Assembly (NCBI GenBank): GCA_035582835.1
Contig: JAYKAV010000500.1
Span: forward strand, 549,743-613,742
DNA: 64,000 bases
Reading direction: 5' to 3'
From: Phoebastria nigripes
Taxonomy: Eukaryota; Chordata; Aves; Procellariiformes; Diomedeidae
Under the pieces are notes generated by a model. That model had not been told where the DNA came from and searched no databases. It saw only the letters and a program-made list of their open reading frames with translations. A program made the position numbers and the translations under genes. Below are positions 1-14,400 of the stretch, one piece after another. How positions within the stretch are numbered: position 1 is the first letter of the stretch; each line of letters starts with the position of its first letter.

Positions 1-340
1 TCAGCTGGGTTTGACCAAGCCCAAACCAACGCTCACCACACTAAGGCATTTAAGGGAATGGCCAAAGATGTTTCTGCCAATGCCCAGTTCAACCTGTCCT
101 CCACATGTCTACACTGACTCCGTTCAAAATTCAGAGTCTGCTTCTGTTCCTCATCCTGAAGACCGCAGGGCTCAGCCATGCTCTGAGAAATGGCTGAATT
201 AAAATAAACAAGGCACAGAGGCAACAAAAGAGGTCATATTTCACTTGATCCCAAGCCTGAAATTTTATTGCTTTCTGGTGACATCCAGCAATGCAAATAA
301 CCCCATGTGCACGCGAGAGCAGAGCTCAGCAGCGTCCTCC

Positions 341-447
341 TGGCAGGCTGGGCACCCTGCTCCAGCTGACCCCGCCTGGGGAGGGGGGTCCGACCAGACG
401 GTCTCAGAGGTCCCTGCCAACCCCAACCCTTCTATGATTCTGTCTAT
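341..447 (+). mobile_element. CR1 LINE 3' end fragment
   Basis: About 105 bases match the 3' untranslated end of CR1 in sense orientation. They run from 'caccctgctccagctgacc' through a G-rich stretch and 'gaccagacggtctcagaggt' to the terminal 'ccaacccttctatgattctg', the last part being the remnant of the CR1 3' octamer repeat (ATTCTATG/ATTCTGTG). The copy is severely 5'-truncated, as most CR1 insertions are, and has no coding capacity. It shows only that the host is a bird or other CR1-rich sauropsid. Confidence 0.85.
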
Positions 448-3400
448 TCATAATCCTGTTTTTAACCCAGCATTTCTGCAGGAGCAGGTGCATAATGCAG
501 GAGCAAGCTGTCGCAAACCAGTCCTGCACTGGGCCAGGTCTCCGGTTTGCTTATGCTGTAAATCTGTAAAGTTGCTGTGTCGGTCCTTGACATGCTCTTC
601 GGATTGACCTCTCTTTTTTTGCTTTGGAGGTTACCAAAGCAGGGCTGTATGAGGAGCTGTTCCCCTGCCCTCGCAGCGCATGGCCAAGGTAAGCCATCCC
701 CTGGCTGCGCTGTTTACACAGCTGTTTGCAATTGTGCCTGCTCCCAAATCTCCGCATTCTTCATCCCATGCGAGCACTCCGCTCGCTCCCGGCACCCCTC
801 AGAGAAGTGTGACCAGAATGCAGAGTGCTTATTTTGTAACACCGCAGTGTAATGTGGACACAGCAATCTGACATAAAGCAACTTAATCTCAAGATAACGC
901 GCCGACATGAAGTTGCTCAGACAACTGCTGTTGGGACTCAAAACAGAGATACACCAAAAAACCCCTGCTAATTCAGAAACAACTGCAAGTATAGACAAAA
1001 CCTGGCTGGGAAAAAGATAATTGGCCAAACAACCCAAATCTTCCAAATTACTCAGAACTCACTCACATTAAATACACATGTCACAGTTTGCCCATAATAA
1101 ATCCTTAAGGGCAGAAAATAATTGCAGAGATCTGGAACTGTTCTGTAAAATGAGAGGCCAAACTAGGAATGGGCAGAGGGCAGGAAAAGAGACAAGAAAG
1201 ATTAATTCCATTGTCTGAACCAAACAGCCTTAAAGCAAGTCTGGTAAAAGGAAAAATAAAGTGGCTGGTTCTTATTTTAGCCTAAATCAGCCAATTCCCA
1301 CCGCAAACAGAAAAAGCTGACGCTATTGTAACTGATACCTGAAATTTTAGAATAACACCAGTTCATAACAGTAAAAGCCAAAACCATTGACAAAAACTGG
1401 ACAAGTGACACCGCTGCCCACAACAAATTTATTGTCTTGATGTTATGGCCATAAGGGGTGGGCATGGGAAGTAAGGGGAGGACATAGGAAGATCTCCAGG
1501 GTGTGCTGAGCATTGGCTCATCCTGCTACCAACGGGGTCACTTGTCTGCAAGCGAGGACAGGAAAAACATTGAGTTTTGCTGCAATTTGTCCACAGAGAA
1601 CTGTGGTGCCAGGCAAACCAGCCAGGAGACAGTGGAGAAGATGACAGGTTATAAATGTGGCAGGAGAAAAGGAAAATATGTGTAAGAGTTGTGCAACGCT
1701 TTAAAAGGCATCCTGTACAAATGTGGACGTGCTTTGAGGGCTTTTTCTTAAGAACATTTTCCCTATTTGCTTTTGGGAGCGCGGGTGTTTCGCCCGGGCT
1801 GCCTGCGGGAAGCGACTCTGCAGGCAGGAGCAGAGCGGGCACCGCCGGGCGCTGCCCCTCTCCCCGGGTGCTCCCTGGGCGTGCGCCATGAGACCACGAT
1901 TCCAGAGAGAAGGAATTCTCAAAAGACGTGACTTTTTCAGAAACGTAGAGCCTAAGTGGAGTCGTGAGCCAGCGCTGAAATGGTTCAGGCGCTGCCAGAC
2001 CAGGACAGCGACAGTCTTCCAGGACACTGTCTGCAGAGACCATCACTTGCCACAGCCGATGCCTAAAAACTTTCATGAAAAACCCAAATTTGGGCAGAGT
2101 GGGGCTGGCAGAGCCGCGTGGCCCCAGGGTAGGGGCAGCCCTTCCTCAGCTCTCGTCCTTCCACCCACAGCCACCGTTTCATAATTCTCCGGGCTCCAGC
2201 AAGGCTTTGCCCATTTTCATGACAATCGGGGCTCTGTTGTGTCGACGCAGTTTGAGACATTGGCCCCTTTGTGGCACAAACAAAGTCTGGGCTGCGGACG
2301 ACAAAACCGAGCATATCTCGGCGCTGAAGGCAACTAAACCAAGAGCTGCCTCCACATAAGCGAGCTTACCACGGACCAAACTAAAATGCTAAAGTGGATT
2401 TGATTTCAAGCAACAAATAGCGCATAAGGAAATACCAGACACCTGGCTTTGTTTNTATTTTACCAACAAACGGTGCCACCGGCAGCATCTCTGTTTTGCA
2501 GCGCCGACGCTCCTGAGCCTGCACGGTTCGGCAGGGGCAGGAACAGCCCCACGCGCGCAGAAGCCTCAGCCGGGGAATGACACCCAGGGCCCGTGCACCA
2601 GAACCAAGCTGATTTGCAAATGTAGCTGAATACATTTTATAAACTCAGATTAACGCATCTCAGCAGCCTCAGTACTGCAGACGTTACTGCTTTCAGCCAC
2701 TGCAGCGAGAGAACTGGTTCCAGATAAACACAGCACATACTTTCCCCAAAAACTCTATTCCCCTCACTTGATGTATACAGATATTTCAGAGACAATAAAA
2801 AAATTTTAAATAAAATTGTTTACAGAAGCTATGGAAGGAACTGCATGAAATGATAATAAACATCCACCTGACTTCTGAGAAGTGTTGTGATAGCAGTTTG
2901 ATAACAGATGCGGGTAATTCCTCTGCTCCCTAGCGCTAAACGCACCAGGAACCTGGTGTTGATAATTCTGGTGAAGGCACTCACTTGGTGTACATGAAAT
3001 TAAGCATCTTCCGCCTTCTTACTAGTTTGATAGGTTGTTGTGCAAAATGAATCCTTCTATCAAATTTCCAGTTTTATCTATTTATATTTTTATCTGCTTG
3101 GCCACTGAATTTGCCATCCCAGTCTGTTGGACGGCTTGCGAGAAGCATTTCATTGCATCTTGCTTGATGGGTGACAAACAGTGGAGACCAGCTCTGTATA
3201 ACAGAGGAAAAAGCAGGGGGGAGGTTAAGGGCTCCTTAGAGAGGTCAGCTTCAGAAGAAAAAAGGCAAACAAATGGGATTGTAGGCATGAGAAGTATATG
3301 GTTTTACTGCCTTAGTGGGCAAGTACAAGAAAGGAGAATTGCAAAGGGAGAAGCTTTACATTTCTATGAGCAGGCAATCGAGCTCCATTCTAAACCCTTC

Positions 3401-5331
3401 GCAGAAAGCGCTTCCCTTCCTACGGGATGACTCCATCCCATTCTGGGAGTGCGTCTCCTGTAACTTCCAGTAACCCAGTCGGGTCACGCAGCATCAGATC
3501 ATTCCGGAAAACGGGGGGAAGTCCTTGAGCTGGGTCCCCGTTACCAGCAATAGCCCCGCAGCGCCCCGAGCACCCGCCGCTCGCTGCAGCGCCTGCGCGG
3601 CCAGGGCGGCAGTGAGCCCAGGGCTGGGTCCGACCCTCGCACCCCCCTCCTCGTGTCCGCCTGCAGTCAGTTGTTTTCTCCCACGGGGCCAATATTCAGG
3701 CACAGAATCCCCCGAGCGAACACCGGGTGCAGGAGTGGGGCTTCGTCCCAGCATATCCCACCTGCAGAACTCGTGCACCCCATCAACACCAGTGCGTGCA
3801 CAAATGAGCAGAAATCTCTTCATCCAAACCTGAAATGGGTCTGTGCCTGGGCAGAAAATGCAAATGTTTAGCGGGATGTAGGAACAGAGGAGAGGCATGT
3901 AGGTCAGAAGGCAGAGAGTATCTCCTGGATTTGAAAAGGCAGGAAAAGTTTTGTGCATTTAGGTGGTAAACTGAAAAGCCGAAAGATTATTTTAGGCCTG
4001 ACTTACATAAATTGCAGTCGTACCAACTACACTGTCTGCTGCAGTTGCTGGTATTTTTAATAATAACAACAAAAACAGACCAACAGTTTGTTATTATAAC
4101 TGTTGTTGTTATTATTGTTCTGACCATTATTTCCAAACAGGCAGCAACAATTGCTGGTATCCCCAGAAAAAAAAAGACAGAACAGTGAGAGCACATTTCC
4201 TCAAACTTCAGGTCAGATAGCAAAACAAAGAGGAAGAAAACTTCAGAAATAAAGCTGCAGATTCTGTACCCGCATCGAACACATCGTTATGACCGCAATT
4301 GCTAATTAGCTGGTTTAGATCATTAGAGGAGTACGGGGCAAATCCTGTTTGTGAACTAACTGACTGCTCTGTGCCCCTTGCACATCGGTGGGACTTGGCA
4401 GAGGGGACGGGGAGGTGGCACAGCACAGAAACCAGCGCGGAGAGCAGAATCAGAAGGCGTGTGTGACACGAAAGCAATGCTGAGCAGAAAGGCACGAGCA
4501 CCACTTGTAAGCAGNGCTATCTCCAAGCAAAGATAAATGCCTGTATTCTACGGAAAGAGAGAAAACGTCGACAGCTTCTACTCCTTGGGGTTTACAGCAA
4601 GTTTAAAAAATGTACTACCCTGAAGCATTGCTGTGCACTCCAGTGAGATGGGATCCCAGCCCCGTCTGCCCCTCGGCAGCACCCCGCAGGGCACGCCCCG
4701 CACCACGCACCCGCGCAGAGGTGCTCGACCCGCTCCGCGCTCGCTGCCAGCCTTCAACGTCCCATTTTACGGCGCGGCGGCGTTTAAGGGCCAAGTTTTC
4801 CCAGCGCCGTGGCCTGAGCGGGGCGCGGGTTTCCAGGCTGACGCTGGACGGGAGAGGGCAGCATCCGACAGCCGGCGGGCTGGCCTTACCCCACGGGGCA
4901 CAGCAGGCCCGATGTCACGATACAGACGGTGATACAGCGGGTGCGTAATCTGCGCTGTGCCATCTTGGTCAGATTTTGAAGCTGAGTACTGTACAGATAT
5001 AAACCAAGGTTTTAAAATCAGCTCTTCCTGTCCTCAGGAGCAGAAACCTATTAGCTCTGCTCTAAGCTCTGGAGGCGAGAGCCCTCCTGGCCGCCTGAGC
5101 TGCCATCAAACAACGGCTCCGCAATGCTCTCACCTTCCCGGAATGCTCCACAGATAACCGCGACATAAATTAGTCCCGCTAGCAGGCTGGTTGGCCCTCT
5201 GGTTTTATTTTTACTGCAGTTAGCTTTTCTGTTATTAGGAGTAGCTATTTAAAATGTCTTTTTTTGCCAATCTTCTTTGAATATTACATTTAACTTGCTG
5301 AAGTTTGTAATACTATTTTCTTGTTTTACAG
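448..5331. other. Non-coding DNA with short CpG-rich islets
   Basis: No gene is recognised here. The background is AT-rich and CpG-poor, interrupted by GC- and CpG-rich islets at about 1,775-1,890, 2,490-2,600, 3,530-3,660 and 4,640-4,900. Reading frames across the islets (for example minus-strand frames at 1,429-2,076 and 3,494-3,958) show low-complexity, arginine- and proline-rich translations typical of GC-rich non-coding DNA. An AT-rich imperfect inverted repeat lies at 4,059-4,116. The islets could be regulatory elements or remnants of old insertions. Confidence 0.5.
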
Positions 5332-5448
5332 GAAAAGGAAAAGCTGAACAGAAATGTCCTTCCAGAATTTACAAGAATGGGAAAAAAAGTACGGAGGAAC
5401 TGCATGGTATACCCTGACAATACCCACAGACTTCCCTTTTGTTCCCAG
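5332..5448 (+). other. Candidate splice-flanked 117-nt open segment
   Basis: A good acceptor (pyrimidine-rich 'ttttcttgttttacag') precedes this segment and a fair donor (CAG|gtaact) follows it. It is open in frame 1 for 39 codons, beginning EKEKLNRNVLPEF and ending THRLPFCSQ, and its length is a multiple of three. I do not recognise the peptide. Another frame is open for most of the segment but stops shortly before the donor. A chance pairing of sites is quite possible, as is a non-coding RNA exon. It is reported only because both sites and the frame agree. Confidence 0.2.
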
Positions 5449-8400
5449 GTAACTGGCCAAGAATACATCCCTTCAGAAAACAGCAAATTCTACTGAAAAA
5501 AAGAACATCACCAGAAGTCCCAGCTTCTGCTCTTAGCTCTGCCAACACCTCCTCAGCTTGACGACTGAATGATTTACCACCTGTAACGTATCTCACCTTA
5601 TCCACCTATAAACCACAATTACTTCTTGAGATGACGTCAAGTTTAAATGAAATTGCAAAATGTCAAAATCCATGGAAAATATATTTATTAGAAATGCAAG
5701 GACAATTAAGGAAAGAGGAGATGACGCTGGACAACAGGGCAAGAAAATTCCCATACTCAAAAAAACCTTGTGTAAATGCGCCTTCCTTTCTAGAGGGACT
5801 CAAAGCAGTAAGGAAAGACAACCAGCGTGGCAGAGGTGGCACAGTGATATACCTGGCACTGTTTCACAAGGGTGAGGGATCAATGCCAAGCCTAGCTGCT
5901 CATGAGCATGATTTTTCATGGGCTCTGAATCCCCTTTCATTGTCTAGCCATAATGTGAAGCATCCAGCTCTAAGCTTCATTGGTGGCTCCTTAAGAAAGA
6001 CGCTTTCATCATTTTAAGTTTCTGCTACTGCAGATGTTAGGAAAATGTTCCCATAAACTACACGGGTTGTTCTGCCTGCGAAGTCGAACCCTTACGTGTA
6101 CAGCAGGCAGCGTGATTTCAACATGACACCACAGAGGAGGACAGTGCCCAGGAAATTAAATCTTTTTATTCTCCAGTCCTTTGGAGCAGTCTGGAAATCC
6201 GGGGCACTCCTGCATTGCTACCCCCCTCCTACTAATATTGCTCTCAGTTTTGAATAGGGCAAGAGCTGGGCCCTGAAAAAACAACCGTTACCACCCTGTC
6301 TTCCTTCTGCTAAATCTGATCCTAGTCCTTTCCTTCTGATAAATTAGATTCTCGATTTTCACGTAATCTAAATCAGCAGCTCCTAGGCCCCAAATACCAC
6401 CCACCCCAGAGAGCATGAGGTCCCAAATGAAGATCTATGTGACTGCAAATAACAGCCAATTTTACCAGACTAACGCTAGGGAAAAAAAATCTTCCATCCT
6501 CCTCTCCGTTTGTGAAGCTACACAGGGCAAACTATTCATATGCTTATTACTGACAGATAGCGAGGCTGCTGCAGCGTGGGGACGGTTTCTTTGGGTGTAA
6601 AGACTGAATCAAACACGCAGTATTTAAGACAATTAGATTTTCAAAGAAACTACACTAAACATTTCTTTCATGTGTAATCAAATTATGTTAAAGCAAACCT
6701 CATAATTTAAACCATTCCATTGGTCAGCTCCTATTTGTTTTCCCTGCACCCTCATTTTTGCTCCAGATCTGTCACATTACATTAACACCTTTCCTACTCA
6801 CTGCCTACAGAAATAACAGCCTTCGACATGCCTGCACAATCCATTTGTCCTGCTCTAATTACTTTTTGACATAGCCTCTTTTGCTGTTATCTTGCCTTTT
6901 CTGACCTCTGTCTGTATTAAAGCCATTTAAAACAATCTTTAAACTCGGTATCTATTGTGCTGTGTCTTATATGATACTACTGGAGTATCAGGCAGCAACA
7001 TTTTGTAAATCAAATATTTAAATCTATGGTAATAAGATAATGTACTTGAGAAGGAAAGCTACTACATATTGGTAACAGCTACAACTGGCTGTTCATAACG
7101 TGAGTCCCCAGGACTGCAACACATTTTCAGGATGAAATTCCTATAGTCGTAAAACTGTTCTACATAACTAGGCAGCTCAAAGACAAAGGGGGTCTTCTAT
7201 GTACTAAGGAATTTCCCTTAATTTCACAAGTGGGGAGGAAAGCAGGAGAAACTGGGAAAAGTGGTCATCCTGCACAAAAACCACCCCAACAACCACCAAA
7301 CAAATTGAGCAGACAGGAAGAGGACCAAGCAGGGCGCACCAACAACGGCAGTTCGGAAGGACGCATGACAAATCACACTCTTCTCCAAACCCAGAGAAGA
7401 CACCAAGAATCTCTAATCCCAATATCCCTCCATTTTCATCAAGCCCATTCAAAAAATGTGCCCTCATTTTCTTTTGTGGCTGATTCACAGAAGATGAGCC
7501 TCTAATTACCAGCTACTTCCCCGGCTGAAGCAGCAGAGCCAAGTGCTCTGTGCCAAGTGTCTGCTTTGGAGTCAAGAACTTATTCCACANGGTGGAACTA
7601 ATTTTTTGGGTATCAAGTTGATCCCTATGTACCTATGTCTCATGATATAGTCTAACTACATCTTCACATGCTATTTTCCACATGATCCAGCCTCATGCTA
7701 ACTTAATTGGTAGCTAGTCAATATTTTACTCACATTAGAAGATACTTCACAAACCTACTGTTTGCTCTGGTTCATTTACAAGGTAATTATCCAGTTCACA
7801 TGAAGTCTGGTCTTCTAGATGCAACCAGTACAGATACAAGCACAGCTCTGCTGGGAAAGCCCAGCTCTATATTTTGTCTTCCAGATGACAGCAATATAAA
7901 ACTGACGGGGGACAAAACCAGAGTCAATTAAAATACATTAAATGTAATGTAACAATGCTATGATTTGTCATAGCCAGCCAAGAGGTTTTATGTCTTTGAA
8001 TTCCTCTCACTTTGTCCTCAGGACATTAAGAGCCCATGAATGTTGTGGAAAGCTCTTCCCACAACACTTCCCTACGCACATTTTTATTTTCCCCTTTTTC
8101 TTTCCTGTCAGCAGCCCTGACCACAAAAGCCTGTCTCATCAAGGCATCTAAACACAGAAGGGACCCGTGGATCCAGGACCAGACCAGTCTGCTACTGGTC
8201 TGCTCATAACATCCCTTTTTGTAGAGCTCTTGAATCCTTACGTGCCGCTGAATGACACCATCAGTGGAGGCGGCAGGACGGTGCCGCGATGGGCAGGATT
8301 AACAGCTCTGCCTTTGTGTGCTCGTGGTGACGGGAGGGCAGAGGGTGGGCACAGACCAGGTACTCCAACCTTTATTTCGGCAAGATTCAGAAATGCACTT

Positions 8401-11400
8401 TTTGCTGGAATCATTTTTTGGTTTGTAAAGTGATTATTTTCTTCCTTCCTCATTTTTTCACATCTATTTCTCAACTGTTTTTTCATACAGATGTTTGAGC
8501 AGACCTGGGATGTCCATTATCCAAACAACTACCAATTATCGTGACCTCACTCGTATTTGTATTAATAGTGTATCTAAAATCAATGTACTGTTCCCGTGGT
8601 GTTTCCATACAGAAGGTAACCTAAACACGAACAGGGCTGTGCTGGGTCAGACTGCGCCAGCTCCCTGCAAGCCCCGACCTGGTCTCAGAGAGCAGCCAGA
8701 GCAGATGCAGAGTAAACAACAAATTACAAATACTAAAATTAACCCTTCTCGCTTCTTAACTTTTTTTTTTCTTAAGTAAAATTTACATTTCTTTTAGAGA
8801 AAGACATTTAATTCTCTATTTAAAATAATTCTCCATGGCCAAATCCTTTCGGACCACCACCAGCACTCTCCCACATCCTCTGAAACACAGTGCAGGCAGT
8901 AAAGCCAAATGGCTTCTCTTCACGCAGTTTGTCACCGTCAGGAGGGTTTCTTGGCCTTTAAATTTCTTCTCAAAACAACGACAGATGTTTTGGGGGCATT
9001 TGTGAATTCAGGGTGTGTAAAAGTGGTTTATATTTTTAATTTGTCCTTTTTAACCGTAATCCTACACCGCACCCCAAATTTCCCAACAGGTTCCACTACT
9101 GACAGCATTCTTCCATTATCGTTTGCTTTTTGATTTTGTTTTTATATGTCTGTGATTCACTTCTGAAGATGGTTGTAACATCATTACTGCACTGCAGTAT
9201 CCAGTATTATGGCCTGGAAGCTCTAACCAGGTCTGCCGCGGTAGAAGCTGCACAAACAGAAGAAATTAGCAGCAGCTACAGCTTAAAGGCAACAAGTAGC
9301 ATAAAATGTGCTTGAACAAATTCACATACTTGCAATTTGCAATACAAGTTATCCAGCAAATTGTGTCTAGAGCATCCATGGTTAATTGGCTGATTTCTTA
9401 CAGTCTAGGCAGAGGTTTATCTTGAGAAGAGCGCTCTGTGCATTTTAAACCTACCCAGGTACCACTTTATACACCCCTGGATCCTGCTGGAAACTGATGG
9501 ACGGATTGCCGGGGGAATAGATTCCAGAGGTAAGAAATGAAACCCTCTTAAATGAAGTACCCTCGAAGAGGCAGAGATGCTCACAGAGAGCTGTAGCTGC
9601 TTTGCCATTGATTTCAAACAGAAAGAAACCAGCCCGAGACCAGCATTCGCCATCAGGTTCTGCAGGATTCGGGACAAGGTCCACAAAGGCTCAGCCAACT
9701 TTTCAAAGTCCTACATTTCCTTCCACCAGGTCCCAAAATGATGTGGAAACCATCTTAAACTGGAAAAGCAGGAGTCTGAGATGATGCTGTGTTGGAGCAC
9801 AGCTGATGGAACGGCTTTTTAGTAATATTGAGCTTGCATGACATCTAATAGCAGGAGCAGGTTAATGCCTATGTTAATTACTGAAACAGCGTGTATATAG
9901 GGGACCAAAAGCAACAGACCACCAGACCTGGAACCGAGACCGTAGAGATTTCCAACTCTTATGCCTTGCAAGTGAAGAGGCTCCAAGTCCCTCTGTACAG
10001 CCGGCGAAGAACAGCATCTCTTCCAGCAGCCGGCTCAAAAGCAGCTGCCCGGCAGAAGCCAGGGACCTTAATTCCTTGTGCAGGAACCTCGTACTCGGAG
10101 GACACCCAAGTTAGGACGGTGATTACTTCTTAACAGATGCCTCTAAATTACCTACCGAAGGAATCCACCTTTCTCCGTGACTGCCCGGGGACGACGGCCC
10201 CTGAATTAGTGGGGCTGATTTCCCCTCATTAAGCGTGTCCTGAGCTGCACTCTGCTGGAACGACTGTCCTCTTTACGGCTAGCACGGCAAACTCAAGGGA
10301 AACACTAAAGCTTCATGGAACCCACCGCTACTACCCTGGTTTTACTAGCTTTGCTCTGCTGGGAATGTGAAAATGGCAGATGACCTAAACCAAACAAACC
10401 CAAGGCACAGCTGCGGCAGCATGTCTGCGTGTGCTGCGGCAGGACGGACAGACAGAACTGCCCTTCCACGGCTGCCTTCCGCTTTGCCAGCTGAAATCCA
10501 GCCGGCCTCGCGGGCTGCCGGTGATTTCCATAAATACTCCCACAATGCAGCGCACCCNGGATTAGCCGGAGGGATCCTCTCCAATGCGAAGCGCTGTAAG
10601 AAATGTGAGACGATTTTAGAGGAAACATGTAAGATTCGGATTTGAAATTAAAATGATCTGCCCCAACAACAGTTCCTGGATTTCAGTGTTAAATTTTTGA
10701 AATTCCAATCGTGTTCTATTTTCATGTTGCCCACTCGTTTTTTAGAAGTTAAAAATGAAAATCTGCATTAGTGTTTTTATCATGTATCTTGAAAATGAGG
10801 CAAATAATAGATAAAAAATTCCCAGTGCTTACCACCAGGCATCTTATCAGCAGGGAAGACGGGGCTACTTGTGCTGTGTTGTGATGACTTTGCAGCACAC
10901 GTACTACAGAAGANAGTCTTTGCTACTCACAAGAGACACTCTCTAAATGTTCAGATTCGTGTATCTGAGCACAGCGAGGGTGGCATACCGTGTGTTAGAA
11001 CAGGCTAAATCACATCTAGCAAGTTCCTACCCCAAATTTAGCAAACTATGCTTGCACTACATTTATATGAGCAAATGTAAGATGTTAGATAAAGGCCGCA
11101 CTGGAATTAAAATGCAGTCAATATTTGGTTAAATCAAGAATTAGGCTTATATAGTTCTATACATACGAATGCCACTTAACAAAACAGAATATAAATATCC
11201 ACAGGGCAGCGACCCTCTTACTTAAAGCAAAAAAGACATCCATCTTTTCCAGTGTGAATTGTCATCCCGGATATAAGTCTTGCTGAAACCTAATCACATT
11301 ATTGCTTACCATTTACAACAAACTATAAACATTTTCCTTATGCCCTCAGACAGCAATCACAGCGGACTCCCTACGCCCACACCTTAATATATACTATCGT

Positions 11401-14400
11401 GTAGAATATAAAGCACTCTGATCTAGTCTCATCCACCCACTACATTGCTCCAAACTTTTCCTTGCACATATTATCTGAAAGTCCAGGGAGAAGCTGCTTT
11501 ATGCAATGGCAATATAGCGAGNGCAGGGTGACAGTCTAACATGGTGTCCTGCTGAGATCCAAGAATAGCAATGCCTTAAAAGGCAGCGATGTTGAGATCA
11601 CAAGGAAAAGAGAATTAGGGCACAGCTGTGGAGTTCTGTAGGCTAAAACATAGACTCAATATGTCAGAGAAAATTAAATCACGGAGCTACATGTAATTTC
11701 TAGTCTCATTTATAACTTAGCTGTAACTGTGCAGAATTTGTACTTAGGTCATACATGGGAGTTGCTGTGTTTCTGCACACAGAAATAAAAAATGAAATTA
11801 ATTTTAAAAGAGGAAACAAAGGAGTTATATGCAAACAACAGCATGAACACCTACGTTTCGAACGATGTTTACATGCTATTGCAGCTCAAACACAGTTTTA
11901 TAGGCAGTCTTCTATCCAGCTCTTGAGGACAAACAGAAAAGCCACAGCACCACTTGTGAAACAAGCAGAGCTCACAGCTTTACCTGCAGTACAAAACAAA
12001 GAAAAACTAAACCAACACGTTCGCAAGCTAAACATATCTGAAAAATGCCTATGTTTTCCTATGGCCGTCAGATAAGGGACAGAGACCCTTCCTCAAAAAT
12101 GAAGGTACCAAACCTGATAACAAACTTTTGCATAGGCTTTTTCCCCCCTGAAGAAGGGATGTTCTTACATTTTTCGGAACAGTATCTACATATAAATTTG
12201 CTAGTATTTCTTATGCTGGAAGTCCAGTACTAGATTCTCCTCTAAAAGCATTCAATATCTACAGAATACAGTCCATTATCCTCTGCCAATATCTACTGTT
12301 GCAATCTGTGTCCAACTAATTAATTTTGCGGGGTGCCAGGCTCTGCAACCATCGGCATGAGAGCTGAGCTTTGAGCCGGGAGGCTGCATGCCTTCTCCAG
12401 CNCCTTCTCCCCAGCTCCAGACAAACTCCAGAAGGCACCACCACAGAGAGACCTACACAGAGCTGTTAGATGGTTAAGAACTGTGGGTTCAGTGGGACCC
12501 CGTGGATGAAAAGATGGCCTTTAGGCAGAGCGGGACAGCCTCTCCCGGCTGAACTCCATCCACCCAGGGAGCAGCTGAGCGGTGCCTCACCCAGCACAAG
12601 TGGCCAGGCTCTACCTGACAAGACGACTTAAATTATCTTTTCAAAGGCTCTGAAGGCCGGGGACAGATAAGAAAGAAGATGGAGGAGAAAAAGAAGCTGG
12701 CAACAAGGGAGCAAGAGGCTGACTGGGACGAGGCATATATNATGAGCTTTCCTAAATAACTGGTACTTGAGCTCTAACGTGATACAGAACAGCAAGAAAA
12801 CAGAGGTAGGAAGCTGCATGTAATTATGACTTTGTTTAGCTAAGTATATTTCCTGTGGAGCTTACAAAGCACGACTGCATGCAAAGCATGCAGATTTGTT
12901 GATATCAGCTATCCTTTGTCCCAAAGAGGTAAATTATACATCTGATTTGTATACAAAGTTGAAAAACTGTTAAAGGTTGTGCTTGAGCTGCAGACGCCAA
13001 CAACCTACAGGAGCCAATTCCTATGAAGGGATAATATATGGAGAGATTTTACAACAGAGTTCAGCAGCCAACAGACGGGGAGAAGCTAAAACAACGCAGC
13101 GAGGGACCCGCACGGGCAGCCCAGCGAGCGTCCAGCCAGGGGACGGCGTTCAGTGGGATGGGACCCATCGACCCATCTCCCACTGCTGGAGTTTCAGAGC
13201 GGTGCGCACGTGGCATTGCTTGGGAAAAGGAGGAACGTGCCATTATAGCCATCACATGGGGAATGAGATAACCAAGAGTGTGGGGGATGAGCAGGAGCAG
13301 CGTGTGAATTCAGTTTGCAGTGATGAAGGTGAGAAGGCTGTTCTGGAAACTGCTAATATCGGGAAGGGTTAATGAGGCAGTCCTGGAGCACAGGTACTGC
13401 ACACAGGGGTACATGTGCACACCACAATGTAATTAATAGAGAACATGCCAAATGTTTGAGAGGAATTGTTCTTCCTAAGCAGAACTATGTATTTCCTACT
13501 TTAAAGCACAGCCTTTCTATGCTAGTTCATACATATGCAATGTTTTTCACAAATACCGCACGTGGTGCAGAAAACAATCCCGTAAATGAGGAGGCAAAAT
13601 GAGGTCACTAATTCTCTCAGAATATGTTTTGAACGAAGGCTCGTCGCAGCCCCACACGTTATCACCGTCCACGCTCAGGTCCTCGCGGTGATCTGCTGCC
13701 CTCCTCACGTGGCGGGAGCNGTCAGCCCTCTGCGGTGGGTTTGCGGCGCGCGGCTGCTCCCCGCGCTGCTCGCCCTGACCCACTTTCCTGCAGTATTTCT
13801 GCATAGCGACAGAGGTCCTAGCAGGACAAGTGTCACCTCCCAGCCCACGGGATTCTCCATTTCCTACTGCTTCGACTGGAAGAATGCGTTCAGCATCTAC
13901 ATGCAGGCACACAAATACACATAAATGTATGTAAAACGCATAAATCCCAGGAACAGAAGGAATTAGAACAACAACAAAAAATCCTGCTCTCATTTGCAGA
14001 ATATTTCTCTGAAGTAGATACAGGGCTGTGAGAGCGGCTAAATGAATATCCAGCCGATGGATCCTCCTAACTGCTCGGAAGAAGCCTGGCTGTTCCCTTC
14101 TGGCTAAAGCTCTTTTAAAGGGACTTTGCTCGTTTCTCTCTAGCTGGTTTTAGCATCCCTATTACCCTGAATCAACCCTGCCCTTCCCCTTCGACCAAAA
14201 GAAATACTAATATACTGAGCCAACCAGAAAATTATTATTCCTTCATCACACCTAGCCAAAGCTCTGACACTGTGAGGAAATGCATTTTCCCACCCCAAGC
14301 CCTGCACACCTCACTTACTGTCCTATTTCCTATTCACTCAGTCCCTGCAGAATTACAGTGTATTGACTGCAGATGCACTTGTAGTTCTGATGTCCTCTCA

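Noticed and set aside
4059..4116. AT-rich inverted repeat (12-bp arms 'aataataacaac', 34-base spacer)
   Set aside because: Low-complexity AAT/AAC sequence gives such matches by chance; no target-site duplication or element body seen.
14330..14360. Minus-strand donor GTAAGTGAGG near 14,315
   Set aside because: All three frames of the only matching short exon contain stops.
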